Source: Pogonophryne albipinna
Taxonomy: Eukaryota; Chordata; Actinopteri; Perciformes; Artedidraconidae
Length of the DNA: 64,000 nt
Direction: 5' to 3'
NCBI GenBank assembly: GCA_028583405.1
Contig: CM053249.1
Coordinates: 34,539,586-34,603,585 of the forward strand
The position numbers and the translations under genes are program-made. Of the stretch, positions 43,153 through 53,987 are shown piece after piece. The notes under the pieces are model-generated. The model did not search any database and had not been told where the DNA came from. It saw only the letters and a program-made list of their open reading frames with translations. Within the stretch, counting starts at the first letter, position 1; each line of letters begins with the position of its first letter.

Positions 43153-45085
43153 GCTTCTCCACGAGTGGAACCGTCTACACCTTGAAGATGGAATCCTATA
43201 TAGGCGGACACCAGAGAGAAAACAGCTTGTCCTACCTCTGAAATATCAGTCTTTTGTCTTGAAGCACCTTCATGATAACATGGGACATGTAGGCACAGAG
43301 AGAGTAATTCAACTAGCCAGAGAAAGGTTTTACTGGCCTCATATGAAAAGATTCATAGAGGATTATGTGACAAAGAAATGCTGTTGCATTAAACAGAAGA
43401 AACCAACGGTCCATGTGCGTGCACCAATGAGCAGCATGAAGTCTAACTCACCCCTTGAACTGGTCTGCATTGACTATTTGCACCTTGAGAAAAGTAAAGG
43501 AGGCTATGAATATATCTTGGTGGTAGTCGACCACTTCACAAGGTTCGCACAGGCCTATGCAACCAAAAATAAATCCGGACGGACAGCAGCAGAGCGGATT
43601 TATAATGACTTTATACCCCGTTTTGGGTTCCCCAACAAACTGCACCATGATCAAGGAAGAGAATTCGAGAATGATCTCTTTCGAACACTCGGGCAGCTCG
43701 CTGGAGTAGGCCACTCTCGAACATCTCCTTACCACCCGCAAGGAAATCCAGCTGAGCGGTTCAACCGAACTCTGTTACAGATGCTGCGAACGCTGACAGA
43801 CAAAGAAAAAGAGACATGGAAAGAACATCTTCCACAGGTTATACATGCGTATAACTGCACACGTCACGAATCAACCAGTTATTCGCCTCACTTTGTGCTC
43901 TATGGTCGTCAACCTCGTCTCCCTGTGGATCTCCTGTTCGGCCTGTCAGAGGAGACAGATCCAGTGACACACAAAGGATATGCTGAGAAATGGCGCGAAA
44001 GGATGACCGAAGCATATCGGATTGCTACTGATAACAGTCTGGCGTCTAGTGCAAAGGGCAAGTCCTATTATGATCAGAAGGCGAGGGGAGTGGTTCTGAA
44101 GCAAGGGGATAGAGTGTTAGTCAGGAACCTAAGTGAGCGCGGAGGGCCTGGTAAATTGCGTTCCTATTGGGAGAAGAGGATATATGTAGTAAAGGAACAG
44201 GTTTCAGATAACCCAGTATATGTCGTCCATCCAGAAAGTGATGCAAAAGGGAAAACCAGAACCCTGCACAGAAACCTGCTTCTGCTTGTCAATGACTTGC
44301 CAGTGGAATTTCCACCACAGTTAGTCAAACCAACCCCAAAGCCATCACAGAATCAAGGAAGCCATCCAAAGAGACAAAGGGATGTGAGAGACCAAAATGC
44401 TGAGACATCTGATTCAGAGGATGAGTCAACAGGAGGTTACTGGCTGAGGATACCAGCAAATCGGGTTAAGCCTAACATAACAGTTACTCCAAAAAGACCA
44501 AGTATGTTAAGAAGAGAACAGACATCAGTGTGGGAACCACATTCTTCTGAGGAGATGTTTGGAAAGACTACCAGGAACTCTGGTGTAGAGAGACAGCTAG
44601 AGTTCCAAACTTTACCTGACATGGACATTGCACAACGGGAAGCTGGAGAACAGGCTAGAGGTCTTTGTGAAGAAGAGTACTCGTCAGACAGGGGTGAACT
44701 TCAACTTGAGGATGAACCGGAAGTCTCTCATCAAACTGACTCAGAGGAAGACAATGAGCAGACAACTCCTAATGTACCTCAGAACGAAGATGAACAAGAA
44801 TTGCCTCAACGTGCATGTCCCGAGGAACGGGTACAAGACCCTGAACCTTACTCACCTGTCCCACTGAGACGGTCTACTCGGGAGAGACGACCGGGTCAAA
44901 TCCTCACCTACTCATCTCTTGGCCACCCAACATACCAGTCGGGTCCAACAGTAAATGCTATGGACACATACCTCATACCCTACACTCACCTTTGGTATTC
45001 ACAAACATGCCCACCATCATTCCACTACGCACCCCTCATTCCATATCCCCATTCCCCATTTACATGTCCCATACAAGGGTATTGA
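43144..45085 (+). CDS. Gypsy integrase and C-terminal tail
   Basis: The integrase frame opens about 43144, in another phase from RT-RNase H, and has its first ATG-equivalent at 43259. A His/Cys zinc region ('HLHDNMGH' ... '[11 protein letters not shown]') is followed by the catalytic core: Asp72 in 'CIDYLH', Asp131 in 'HHDQGREFE' and Glu166 in '[10 protein letters not shown]' (numbering from 43259), that is D-x34-E. A GPY/F-like module ('[18 protein letters not shown]') comes near residue 280. The last ~250 residues are acidic and low-complexity. No chromodomain is recognised. All three catalytic residues are present. Confidence 0.93.
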
Positions 45086-45243
45086 AAGGTCACACACAGT
45101 GTTAGTCCTAAGGGTCATACATTTTGAGGTGTGATCATTTGGATATTGAAAATATTGTGTTTTTTGAAGATGTTAAAGTTATCTTGAATAGGAACATGTG
45201 ATTTCAAGTAAGTGTCGGGAGCCACTTTTGTTGTCGGGAAGCG

Positions 45244-46304
45244 TGTGGCACCCCTGGGATGTGTGACCACATTGATATAATAATTATTATTGTTTGGAGT
45301 TGGAATATGCCTTTGTTTTGTACATCTGTTATTTTCATTTCACTAACGGGGTCGATAGATGCAGTAAGTAGTGAGGCGGAACGTTTGTGTTCGATTCAAT
45401 GGTTCCGGGGTACCGATTACAGCGACGGACATTCCCGGGGTTTCCTCAGAAGTAATCTGGAAGGAAACTGAACACAACGTGTCCTCATTACTTCTGTCTC
45501 ACCTGCACCATACAGGTTGCTAAACTGTGCATAAATCACAATGAATCCCCCATAAGGTTTGCGTAAATAATATGTAACGGCCCGCTAACAGTTAAAGACT
45601 TTGTAGCGCTGTTTACATGTGTAAAACCGTTAAATAATGTGTGTGTATTAGCCTAGCTTCCCCGGTACGGCGCCATTTTGGGGACAACGTGATCTGACGC
45701 AGTAAGGATACAAGTTTGTCAGTATATCTGAAGGCTCCCGCACACTGAGTATTTACATACATGTATAATGATTGTGAATTTGTAATAAATATGTACTTTG
45801 TAAGGGTTATACGTTAGTTACTGTTGGTAAAACAGTAAGGTTGTTTGTTACACTTAAATATGTTTCAGTAATGCATTTTAGTGACCTGCCATTAATGGCA
45901 GAAGGTAAATAGTCAACATGAGAGGTTAGAGGGGTCATGAAATACTACGTTTAAGTGAAAGTAAAAGAAGAGTAGTATTATATACAGGTTAATACTGTAT
46001 ACAAATGTATTTAACGTACAACAGATTTTATTGAATGTGAAATTCAATTTGACATGTGTTTATCACATAAAAGAGTAACATACAGACAGAGTGAAGGTAT
46101 GTGAATGGTTATTGAGGAATGTAAGTCGAAACTGAAATGCATAAGATAATGAATATGTTTATATGATTTTGTGTAATAAAACAACCTCAGGAGAAGTAAC
46201 CTGGAAGGAAACTGAACACAACGTGTCCTCATTACTTCTGTCTCACCTGCACCATACAGGTATCATCACTGTTACTGTGGTCCTCATATCGGGGACCCGT
46301 AACA
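45244..46304 (+). repeat. Gypsy 3' LTR, 1061 bp
   Basis: Near-identical to 37556-38612. Differences seen: one T/C near 45420, one G/C near 45520, an extra C in CTTCCCCGG, one A/G near 45949, and CCA present in CACCTGCACCATACAGG. It ends at TATA, the target duplication. Confidence 0.96.
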
Positions 46305-46437
46305 TATACTTTCGACTTCACCCAGAAAGTGTTGATGGGCCTGGATGAGGGGAACTTGAAGCCCTTGAAGCCCAGGGTGTTGAGCCTGAAAAAACTTTTG
46401 GCAGTTTAATCCTACCAACAAAGTTGCACTTTAACAA

Positions 46438-46553
<116 letters not shown>

Positions 46554-46989
46554 TTCTCCTCTGTTTACATCCTGCTGCTTTACATCTGTGTTCTGTTGTG
46601 TTCATTGACAGATTTGTTACTGTTCAGCTTCAACTTGAAGGACGGTTCGTAGATGTTGTTTTATACTTTTATATGTATTGGGTCTTTATGGTCCATGTGT
46701 TAAATTAATACGCAGAACTGTTCCTGAAAATTGTGTTCACTCATAAGTGATGGTTAAAATACACACAGATATTTCTCAAGGCCCTAGCACTGTTTTTAAG
46801 GTGTTTCTTATTTATTTAAGAGTTAAATATATTGAATTTGTATTGTGCTAAAATGCATTGCTCTTTTATAGTGGAAATGGAATCTTGGCGATTTGCCAAA
46901 GCTGTTAAAATTATCAATAAATGCATTTTTTATATATATATACATACGGTGTGTTTGCAGATAATTCATTACACTATTATACATTATTA

Positions 46990-47482
46990 TTATTAAATTC
47001 TATTTAGCCCAACAATATAGTTAATTTCAATCACTAGCTTGGGTCAAATGAACAACCCAATGTATGGTTTATATTTAACCCAGTGATATAGTTAATTTCA
47101 ATCACTAGCTTGGGTCAAATAAACAACCCAGCACATGGGTTAAAATTATCCAGCCCAGCACATGGGTTAAGACAACCCAGCACGTGTTCTGTCCTGTCCA
47201 CTAGCTTGGGTCAAATGAACAACCCAATGTATGGTTTATATTTAACCCATTGATATAGTTAATTTCAATCACTAGCTTGGTTCAAATAAACAACCCAATG
47301 TATGGTTTATATTTAACCCAGTGATATAGTTAATTTCAATCACTAGCTTGGGTCAAATAAACAGCCCAGCACATGGGTTAAAATTATCCAGCCCAGCACA
47401 TGGGTTAAGACAACCCAGCGCGTGTTCTGTCCTATAGTGACTCAGCAGCTGGGTTATGATTGGGTTATTTTTTAACCCAGTA
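46990..47482. repeat. Right subterminal AACCCA/TGGGTT array
   Basis: GTGATATAGTTAATTTCAAT, then CACTAGCTTGGGTCAAAT and AACAACCCAATGTATGG recur about four times, with further CAGCACATGGGTTAA pieces. The array matches the hexamers at the left end (33370-33540). Confidence 0.85.
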
Positions 47483-47667
47483 GGCAAGGCAAGTTTATTT
47501 ATATAGCAACTTTCAACACAAGGCAATTCAAAGTGCTTTACAAAAAACGAAAGACATTAAGAAAATGGCATTTAAAATCAGTCATTAAAAAGAAAAGATA
47601 ATAAAATAAACATTAAAAGAAAAAATACATGGATAAAAGTTACAGTGCAGTTTAAGATGTAAATAGT

Positions 47668-47905
47668 TCAATTAAAAGCAGCGGCAAAAAGAAAAGTCTT
47701 TAGTCTGGATTTGAAAGTAGTCAGAGTTGCAGCGGATCTGCAGTTTTCTGGGAGTTTGTTCCAGATATTTGGAGCATAATAACTGAACGCTGCTTTTCCA
47801 TGTTTAGTTCTGACTCTTGGGACAGAAAGCTGACCAGTCCCTGAAGACCTGAGAGATCTGGATGGTTCATAATTTAGCAGTAGGTCAGAAATGTATTTTG
47901 GGCCT
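47668..47905 (-). pseudogene. L2 RT C-terminal piece
   Basis: 'GPKYISDLLLNYEPSRSLRS', then 'VPRVRTKHGKAAFSYYAPNI', 'WNKLPENCR' and 'FKSRLKTFLF' are typical of the L2 C-terminus. It stops at the hAT insertion. Confidence 0.85.
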
Positions 47906-47909
47906 AAAC

Positions 47910-49320
47910 CAGGGGTGCCCAACCGGTCGATCACGATCGACCGGTCGATCGCGGGGAGATTCCCAGTCGATCGCGAGATGTGTCTAAAAATAGAACAACA
48001 ATATTCTGTTTTATCGTTAATGTCCTATAACATAATCTTCCTGTGCCAGAATAATGCACTTGAACGCATCAAAGCTTTGTGATTGGCCGGCGTGACCCCA
48101 TGTGTCTGGGCGTGTCTGGTGGGCAGTGGGCACTATTACGCTGACGTTGTCCGTGTCAACAAGAGTGACAGTCCGCACACACACAAAACCGAAATTATGG
48201 CAGAAGCAAAAAAGCCCAAAAAATATAATTTTCACTCCGAGTAGGAGGATGATTATTTTTGTAACTATTCCAATTCAAAGTCCATCTGTCTCATCTGCAA
48301 TGCGAGCGTGTCTTTATCGAAGAAGGGTAATTTAGGAGCGGCATTTCAAAACAGTGCACAAACGCTACGAGACGGAATTCCCTCCTAATTCTGCCCTGCG
48401 CTCCCAAAAGGTGAGGGACCTGAAAGGACAGCTAAATGCACAGCAGTCCATTTTCACCAGGCCCAACAACAAGAGCAAGGCTGCTACCATAGCATCTTAT
48501 CGTGTCAGTCACGTTCTTGCGAAACACATGAAGTCTTTCAAAGATGGCGAAGTTGTGAAAGAAGCTTTCCTGGAGGCTGCCGACGCGCTTTTTGGGGACA
48601 GTAAAAATAACAGTAGCATTTCAACAGGTTTTTGATATAATAAAAACTCAAGTTAGATACCGTTATTAATCATCTGTAAGTTTTAGTTTGTTTGAACTTA
48701 TTCATTATAATTATTGTACAAAATGGTATAAGAATGCAAACTTAAATTGATTATAGTCTATTATCAATTCAGGTTAAGAAACTTGCTTTGATCCTATTTT
48801 AAAGGCATTTCTTTTTATACTCTACTAAAATGCAACAAAAAAAGGGTTTGATTCTATTAATTTTGACTTTTTTATTGCACTTTGGCAGCAGATTCCTGCG
48901 TAGCTTCATATCTGAGTTGTCTTATTAGTAAGCCTAATTTATAGTTTTGTAGCAACACTATTTTTATATAATGGCAAATAAAGGGTTCAGAGTCTTTTCT
49001 TTTTTTCCTGTGTCATATGTGGCAGCACTGTTCAATGTTTCTTGAAAACATTACCCACTGTATATGACGTGTGAATAAACTCCAACTCTGTATCAACAAC
49101 ACTGTTGTGTAACTTCAGTTAAATACTTGTATGTGTGTAGATTAGAAAGAGTTGAGATAAAGGATCTGCAGTATTTTATGAAGTATTAATCGTACAAAGG
49201 TCTGTTTTATACAAGTGGTTGTAGGCTGTCAGTAATGGCCTCTCTATTTGGACTGGTAGATCTCGGCAGACTGGCAACTTTAAAAGTAGCTCTCAGTTCA
49301 AAAAAGGTTGGGCACCCCTG
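47910..49320 (+). mobile_element. hAT element, Charlie8-like, internally deleted (1411 bp)
   Basis: The ends are CAGGGGTGCCCAACC and its complement GGTTGGGCACCCCTG, 15 bp and perfect, in the style of hAT-Charlie elements. It encodes the N-terminal part of a transposase (48197-48635). The flanks (GCCTAAAC at the left, ATGTAGAT at the right) do not form an 8-bp duplication. The L2 host element lacks roughly 250 codons across the insertion, so a deletion removed one flank. Confidence 0.88.
48197..48635 (+). pseudogene. hAT transposase N-terminus (GTF2IRD2/Charlie8-like)
   Basis: Starting at ATG 48197 ('MAEAKKPKKYNFHSE'), a TAG interrupts early. A BED-type zinc finger follows ('SICLICNASVSLSKKGNL') and shifts frame before its His pair. 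The next frame has 'RDLKGQLNAQQSIFTRP', 'KAATIASYRVSHVLAKHMKS' and 'VVKEAFLEAADALFGD'. This segment closely resembles the Charlie8-derived part of mammalian GTF2IRD2 as I recall it. The catalytic DDE core and dimerisation region are deleted, so it has no transposase activity. Confidence 0.82.
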
Positions 49321-50700
49321 ATGTAGATGTTAAAGAGAAGAGGCCCCAAGATGGAGCCTTGAGGTAACCCACATGCCATATTTGTCAACTCAGATGTGTA
49401 TTTACCTATAGAAACAAAGTTTTTTCTGTCCTTTAAGTAGGATTCAAACCAATTTAGAACTGTTTCCGAAAGTCCCACCCAGTTTTCTAGTCGGTCGAGT
49501 AATATGTTGTGGTCAACAGTGTCAAACGCAGCACTGAGATCTAATAATACTAACACTGAAGTTCTGCCACTGTCTGTGTTTAAGTGGATGTCATTGAAGA
49601 CCTTTACAAGAGCAGTCTCAGTGCTGTGGTTTGGACGAAAGCCTGACTGGAATACATCGAAACAACTATTTAAATGCAAGAAATTACTCAACTGTTGAAA
49701 AACAACTTTTTCAATGATTTTACCTAGAAATGGCAGGTTTGATATGGGCCTGTAATTGTTCATTACTGAAGCATCTAGATTATTCTTTTTTAAGAGCGGT
49801 TTAATGACTGCAGTTTTCAGGGCCTGTGGAAAAATACCTGAGTGAAGAGATTTGTTTACTATATGAAGTAGATCTGAGGCCATGCAACGAAAAACATTTT
49901 TGATAAATCCTGTTGGAATAATATCAAGGCAGCAGGAGGAGGATTTCAGAAGTTGAATAATGTCCCCTAGGTTTTTATCATTAATCTGATGGAATTGTGT
50001 CATGGTGTTTGAATTGATATTAGGTGGACATAGGGACAACACATTTGCTGTACCTGATGCAGAGGCACTGACTGCTTGTCTGATTTTTGTCAGTGAAGAA
50101 GGAGGCAAAATCATTGCATGCCCTGGTGGATAGAAATTCAGAGGCTACTGACACTGGGGGGTTAGTTAGTCTGTCGACGGTAGCAAACAAGGCACGTGCA
50201 TTGTTTTTGTTTTTGGTAATGATGTCAGAGAAGAAAGACTGTCGTGCATTTTTCAATTCCAAATTATAAAGGCCAAGTCTCTCTTTATAGATTTCAAAGT
50301 GAACCTGGAGATTTGTTTTTCGCCACCTACGTTCAGCTTTTCGACACTCTCTTTTTTCTTCTTTTCTCACGGTCATGGCCTTTCTCCATGGAGATATTTT
50401 CTTCCCAGTCACTTCCTTTACCTTAGTTGGAGCAATGGCATCTATAACATTTTTAATTTTTGAATTAAAATGATCTACTAGCTCATTTACTGAGATGTTA
50501 GCAGGGGCAAGTGTGGAAGAAAAATTCTGAGTAAACATTTCCCTAGTATTTTCAGTTAAATATCGCTTTGTGGTTACCTCTTTTTGAACATTTTTGTGAA
50601 CAGAAACAGAGCTCTCAAAGAAAACACAGGAATGATCAGAGAGTGCAACATCAGTCAAAATGTTTTTCCTGCCAGAGACCTGACATTTAATAAAGCTAGT
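49321..50700 (-). pseudogene. L2 RT N-terminal part and linker
   Basis: Minus-strand motifs in order: 'VALSDHSCVFFE' (end of the endonuclease, SDH), an Arg/Lys-rich linker, 'YNLELKNARQSFFSDII', '[13 protein letters not shown]', '[12 protein letters not shown]' and '[20 protein letters not shown]'. Then come '[17 protein letters not shown]', '[17 protein letters not shown]' and '[17 protein letters not shown]'. The catalytic YADD box would come next but the hAT insertion and deletion removed it. A frame change occurs near 50020-50110. The endonuclease between 'SLAGKTF' and 'VALSDHS' is deleted. Confidence 0.88.
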
Positions 50701-50901
50701 TTAAGTTTGTTAGATACACTATCAGTAAGATTTTTGTTAACAAACTGTGGCTGACATGGAATCACTGCTAAATTTGATAAACTCACACAAACGTTTGAGC
50801 ACTTCCTGTTTCTAAGCTGATTCACCGCCCTTAATCTATTACCTATCAACACAGATATCGGCAAAGCTACTGGCAGGCAGGGCCTGGAGGGACCCAACGG
50901 G

Positions 50902-53091
50902 ATGGAAGTGATGTCGACTGGCCATGTCGATCGGCTCCTTAGCAAGCTCCCTAACCATTCAAGGGACGGCTTCGTGGAGCATCTACAGGTTCAAGGTCAC
51001 CTTAACACAAACAGCCTAAACCCGTACAACCTCCGCGACCTCTCCAACTGGCTAAGGGGGAAGGCCGAAGCTCAACGACTATCTGAAAGGATGGCACAGC
51101 GCCATCGGAGTGAAGGTGTACATCCCCCTAAAAGAGACAATCAATTTCCTGCACCAAGGCCTCGCAACCATCAGGTCTCAGTTTACCATGGCTCTGACAA
51201 GTCTGAAACTGAAAACCGTCATCCTTCAGAGACGACTCGGCCAGAGGCTAAGCAGCAGAAATTGAAGAGGATGTGTCTCTTCTGTAAGAGTGATGAGCAT
51301 TACCTGTCACAGTGTTCAAACATCATCCAGTGCTCTCAGGAGAAGGTTGAAAAATTGATAGTAGACGGCAAACGTTGTCGTAACTGCGGTCGCACCAACC
51401 ACCGGCAAGAAGCTTGTAACTTAAAGAAAGCATGCAATGAGTGCCAGGAAATACACCTCAGAGTTCTTCATTGTGTTACTAAGCCAAGTCCACGCGTCTA
51501 CCTCATCACGCCAAAGAATCGTGCTGTGCTCTCCAACTCCAAGCAAGGAGGGAAAGTCTACCTCAAGGTGGTGCCAGTCATCATCAGCCATGGGCACAAG
51601 TCCCTTGACACCTACGCGATCCTGGACGATGGGGCTGAACGAACGATGATACTGCCGGCTGCAGTTCAACACCTGGGACTCAAAGGGGAAGCTGAGTCTC
51701 TCTTTCTGCAAACCTTCCGCCAAGATGTGGCCAGCCTCACTGGTGAGTCTGTTGACTTCCATGTGGCCTCTCTGACACAGCCTCTTAAGCAGCATCTCAT
51801 TACGAGTGCCTTTACAGCGGGTCAGATAGCCTTATCAGAGCAGTCCTACCCTGTGACCGCACTCCAGAAGCGTTATCGCCACCTGAAGGGGCTTCCACTG
51901 AAGAACTTCAGTAAAGTTCAGCCGTTACTGCTAATTGGCTCGGATTGCACCCACTTGATCACAGCGACGGAGACAGTCAGGGTCGGCCCCAAAGGTGGAC
52001 CCACAGCCATAAATACAGCACTCGGCTGGGCACTTCAGGGTACAGATGGGCTAACATCTCAGATGACTTCATGCTACTTCACATCTGTCAAGCCAGCAGC
52101 AGATGACCTCTACCAACATGTTGAACGTCTCTGGCAGCTTGATGTACTCCCGTTCAAGAGTGAAAAGCTAGTAGTACGGTCCCGATTGGACCAGGAAGCC
52201 GTGAGTATCCTGGAAACCCGCACTGAGAGGGTGAAGGTGGGCGACACACTAAGGTATGCTACACCTCTTCCCCGTGTCAAGGACACTTCACCCTTAATGG
52301 CCACTCCTGAAGCAATTATGCCAATGCTTCGCAGCACCGAGCGCAGACTCATTAAAGATCCAGCTAAGGCCAAAGTTCACAAAGCAGAGATCCAAAAGCT
52401 CATCGATGGAGGGTGTGTGACTAAGCTTTCTACAGAAGAAGTGGATGAGTCCCACGAATCCTGGTTCATTCCCCATCACCTCGTCCATCACAATGGCAAG
52501 GATCGTCTAGTCTTCGACTGTTCCTTTACTTACCGCGGTCTCTCACTTAATGAGCAACTCCTTCCTGGTCCAACACTTGGACCATCCCTTCTCGGCGTAC
52601 TCCTGCGGTTCCGGCAGTATGCTGTTGCCATCAGTGGGGACATACGAGCAATGTTCCATCAGGTTCGTCTCCTGCCTGAGGACCGGCCACTGCTGAGGTT
52701 TGTCTGGAGAAACCTACAAAGGGAGGAGAAACCTGACGTGTACCAATGTCAGGTTTTGCCATTCGGCACAATAAGCAGCCCCTGCTGCGCAACGTTTGCG
52801 CTGCAAAAGCATGTCAAAGACCATGCAAAGGGAAATGAGGACCTACTGCAGTCAGTGGAGCAGTCGTTCTACATGGACAATTGTCTTCAGAGCCTTTCAA
52901 CACCTGAGTCTGCCAAGCTCCTTGTGGACAAGATGCGTCAATGTCTAGCCTTAGGGGTTTTTGAGATACGGCAGTGGGCAAGCAATATCACTGCTGTCGT
53001 CTCCCATCTACCATCCACTGCCAGGTCAGAGAGTACAGAGCTATGGCTAGCGAGAAGAGCGCTGACCCTCAAGAGCCAGCTCTGGGCTTGA
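50902..53091 (+). CDS. BEL/Pao gag-protease-RT, 729-residue open frame
   Basis: The frame is open at its 5' end into the junction, so the ATG is arbitrary. Gag C-terminal zinc knuckles: 'CLFCKSDEHYLSQC' and 'CRNCGRTNHRQEAC' (both C-x2-C-x4-H-x4-C), plus a third 'CNECQEIHLRVLHC'. Protease: 'YAILDDGAERTMILPAA' at about residue 245. RT: 'DRLVFDCSFTYRGLSLNEQL', 'VAISGDIRAMFHQVRLLPED', 'QVLPFGTISSPCCATFAL' and the catalytic box 'SFYMDNCLQS'. The last position is Asn instead of the second Asp of YxDD; I recall other fish BEL elements with the same DN, but this is not checked. It ends 'LKSQLWA' at 53091. Confidence 0.88.
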   Translation: MEVMSTGHVDRLLSKLPNHSRDGFVEHLQVQGHLNTNSLNPYNLRDLSNWLRGKAEAQRLSERMAQRHRSEGVHPPKRDNQFPAPRPRNHQVSVYHGSDKSETENRHPSETTRPEAKQQKLKRMCLFCKSDEHYLSQCSNIIQCSQEKVEKLIVDGKRCRNCGRTNHRQEACNLKKACNECQEIHLRVLHCVTKPSPRVYLITPKNRAVLSNSKQGGKVYLKVVPVIISHGHKSLDTYAILDDGAERTMILPAAVQHLGLKGEAESLFLQTFRQDVASLTGESVDFHVASLTQPLKQHLITSAFTAGQIALSEQSYPVTALQKRYRHLKGLPLKNFSKVQPLLLIGSDCTHLITATETVRVGPKGGPTAINTALGWALQGTDGLTSQMTSCYFTSVKPAADDLYQHVERLWQLDVLPFKSEKLVVRSRLDQEAVSILETRTERVKVGDTLRYATPLPRVKDTSPLMATPEAIMPMLRSTERRLIKDPAKAKVHKAEIQKLIDGGCVTKLSTEEVDESHESWFIPHHLVHHNGKDRLVFDCSFTYRGLSLNEQLLPGPTLGPSLLGVLLRFRQYAVAISGDIRAMFHQVRLLPEDRPLLRFVWRNLQREEKPDVYQCQVLPFGTISSPCCATFALQKHVKDHAKGNEDLLQSVEQSFYMDNCLQSLSTPESAKLLVDKMRQCLALGVFEIRQWASNITAVVSHLPSTARSESTELWLARRALTLKSQLWA

Positions 53092-53425
53092 TGTGGCACT
53101 GTCCGACTGATCGACTTGGTTACCGGTCAAGGCCAATGGAGAGCGCGACTCCCACTATGCGCCACATATATAAGGTGCTTGCCCGGCAGTATGACCCTCG
53201 GAGCCATTATTCCTTACACTACGAGGGCCAAAGTGCTTGTTCAGAAGTTGTGGGAGAAGAAGAGGAGCTGGGACGACCCAAACCTTCCTCTTGATATTGT
53301 TCAGGCTTGGTCCAGCTGGGAGGGGAACTCCCCAGGCTGGCGGACATCACCCTGCCACGAACCTACACGCCACTGGAGGCTGCAACTGAAGCCACCGACT
53401 ACACTCTGCACGTCTTGATGGAGAT
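53092..53425 (+). pseudogene. BEL/Pao RT downstream part, frameshifted
   Basis: After the stop at 53091 the protein continues in other frames: 'TPTMRHIYKVLARQYDP', then 'IIPYTTRAKVLVQKLWEKKR' and 'WDDPNLPLDIVQAWSSWEG'. At least two one-base shifts are needed. It ends at the inserted LTR. Confidence 0.8.
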
Positions 53426-53972
53426 TTAAAGGATAACTGGTCCGCTTTTCAAATCTCCGCGCGTCCCTATCAAGCTGGTTATAATACAGGAAGGAATCCA
53501 GAGCTACCAAGTAACCGTTAAACAATAATCTACTTTAATGGTAATATGACAATGCAATACAATCAATACAGTACAAATTCAATACAGTTATCTTTGGGAT
53601 CCCGAATTTACCTGATGATCACGTGAGCCAGCCAGAGGAAAGAGACTGAACACAGCGTGTCTCTGTGTTTATACTTTCTAACAATGGGAGGAGTTATCTG
53701 ATCCTCCCTTTTGGACCTCCTTGATTGGCAGCCCAAATATCACAAACACCTCAGATCTTAGGTTTCCCCAATCACTGTAGCTCAGCTCCATTATCTCTAG
53801 ATCTAAGTTGAATGCAAATCAAGACATGCTCTCACCTTCCCCCCATCTTCCTTTGTCCTCAAAAACACATGTCAACAGGCCCCAAATTCAGCTCACAGTT
53901 TTACACAAATTATTTCCCATTTTAAGCTTATTCATAGTTTGCTAACATGAATACATACAAATATTTCACTAC
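53419..53972 (-). repeat. LTR of an ERV-like element running into the gap
   Basis: On the minus strand, TCAAAAGGGGGATT (53974-53987) is a polypurine tract followed at once by TGTAGTGAAATATTTGTATG, the expected start of a 3' LTR. The other end is placed near 53419, where BEL coding stops. The start resembles that of the 494-bp solo LTR. No partner LTR is visible, so the left limit is approximate. Confidence 0.6.
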
Positions 53973-53973
53973 A

Positions 53974-53987
53974 AATCCCCCTTTTGA
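53974..53987 (-). other. Polypurine tract
   Basis: The minus strand reads TCAAAAGGGGGATT, resembling retroviral plus-strand primer tracts. It abuts the TG of the LTR. Confidence 0.65.

Larger units (their letters stand above)
37552..46308 (+). mobile_element. Ty3/Gypsy LTR retrotransposon, nearly intact, young
   Basis: Two LTRs (37556-38612 and 45244-46304) flank gag, protease, RT-RNase H and integrase in Gypsy order. The target duplication is TATA (37552-37555 and 46305-46308). It lies within an exon of the SAMD3-like pseudogene, whose reading continues across the empty site. I count about three substitutions and two small indels between the LTRs, so insertion is recent in evolutionary terms. 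The coding part has a stop in gag, a stop between protease and RT, and a frameshift before integrase. Clade within Gypsy is not assigned. Confidence 0.96.
35808..46411 (+). pseudogene. SAMD3-like repetitive fish gene, exons split by Gypsy
   Basis: Four coding blocks with splice-like borders can be read. Block 1 (35808-35893): 'TTFALRRNEIINDELPVG', then a TGA where Trp is expected. Block 2 (36060-36216): 'EFHRITNLNLENHLYAELDR'. Block 3 (36384-36479): 'DVHVRHAAVLRALPAYL', ending before GTAAGT. Block 4 starts after CAG at 37353 ('VEQSDDPDTEDIAVGLLM'), is interrupted by the Gypsy element after 37555, and resumes at 46309 ('TFDFTQKVLMGLDEGNL') to a stop at about 46411. The pattern recalls fish predicted proteins named sterile alpha motif domain-containing protein 3-like; this is from memory, unsearched. 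The block 1/2 join is not in frame. Function is unknown. Confidence 0.6.
47483..50870 (-). mobile_element. L2-clade LINE (second type), rearranged
   Basis: On the minus strand the 3' end reads ...AAAGCACTTTGAATTGCC, then TTGTGTTGAAAGTTGC and ends in CTTGCCTTGCC, the tail of common fish L2 (Maui-like) elements. Going upstream: an RT C-terminus (47905-47668), an hAT insertion (47910-49320), RT palm and fingers (50114-49321) and a linker (50658-50020). A very short endonuclease start ('LKLALLNVRSLAGKTF') is the last piece. Most of the endonuclease and the part of the RT after the palm are missing. Confidence 0.85.
50875..53425 (+). mobile_element. BEL/Pao fragment, plus strand, truncated at both ends
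   Basis: It joins the L2 remnant at about 50875 and ends at the LTR that begins near 53419. It holds the C-terminal part of gag, protease and RT. No BEL LTR, integrase or full RNase H is present. It is a different family from the BEL at 4439-8529: little residue-level similarity is evident and it runs in the opposite direction. Confidence 0.85.
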
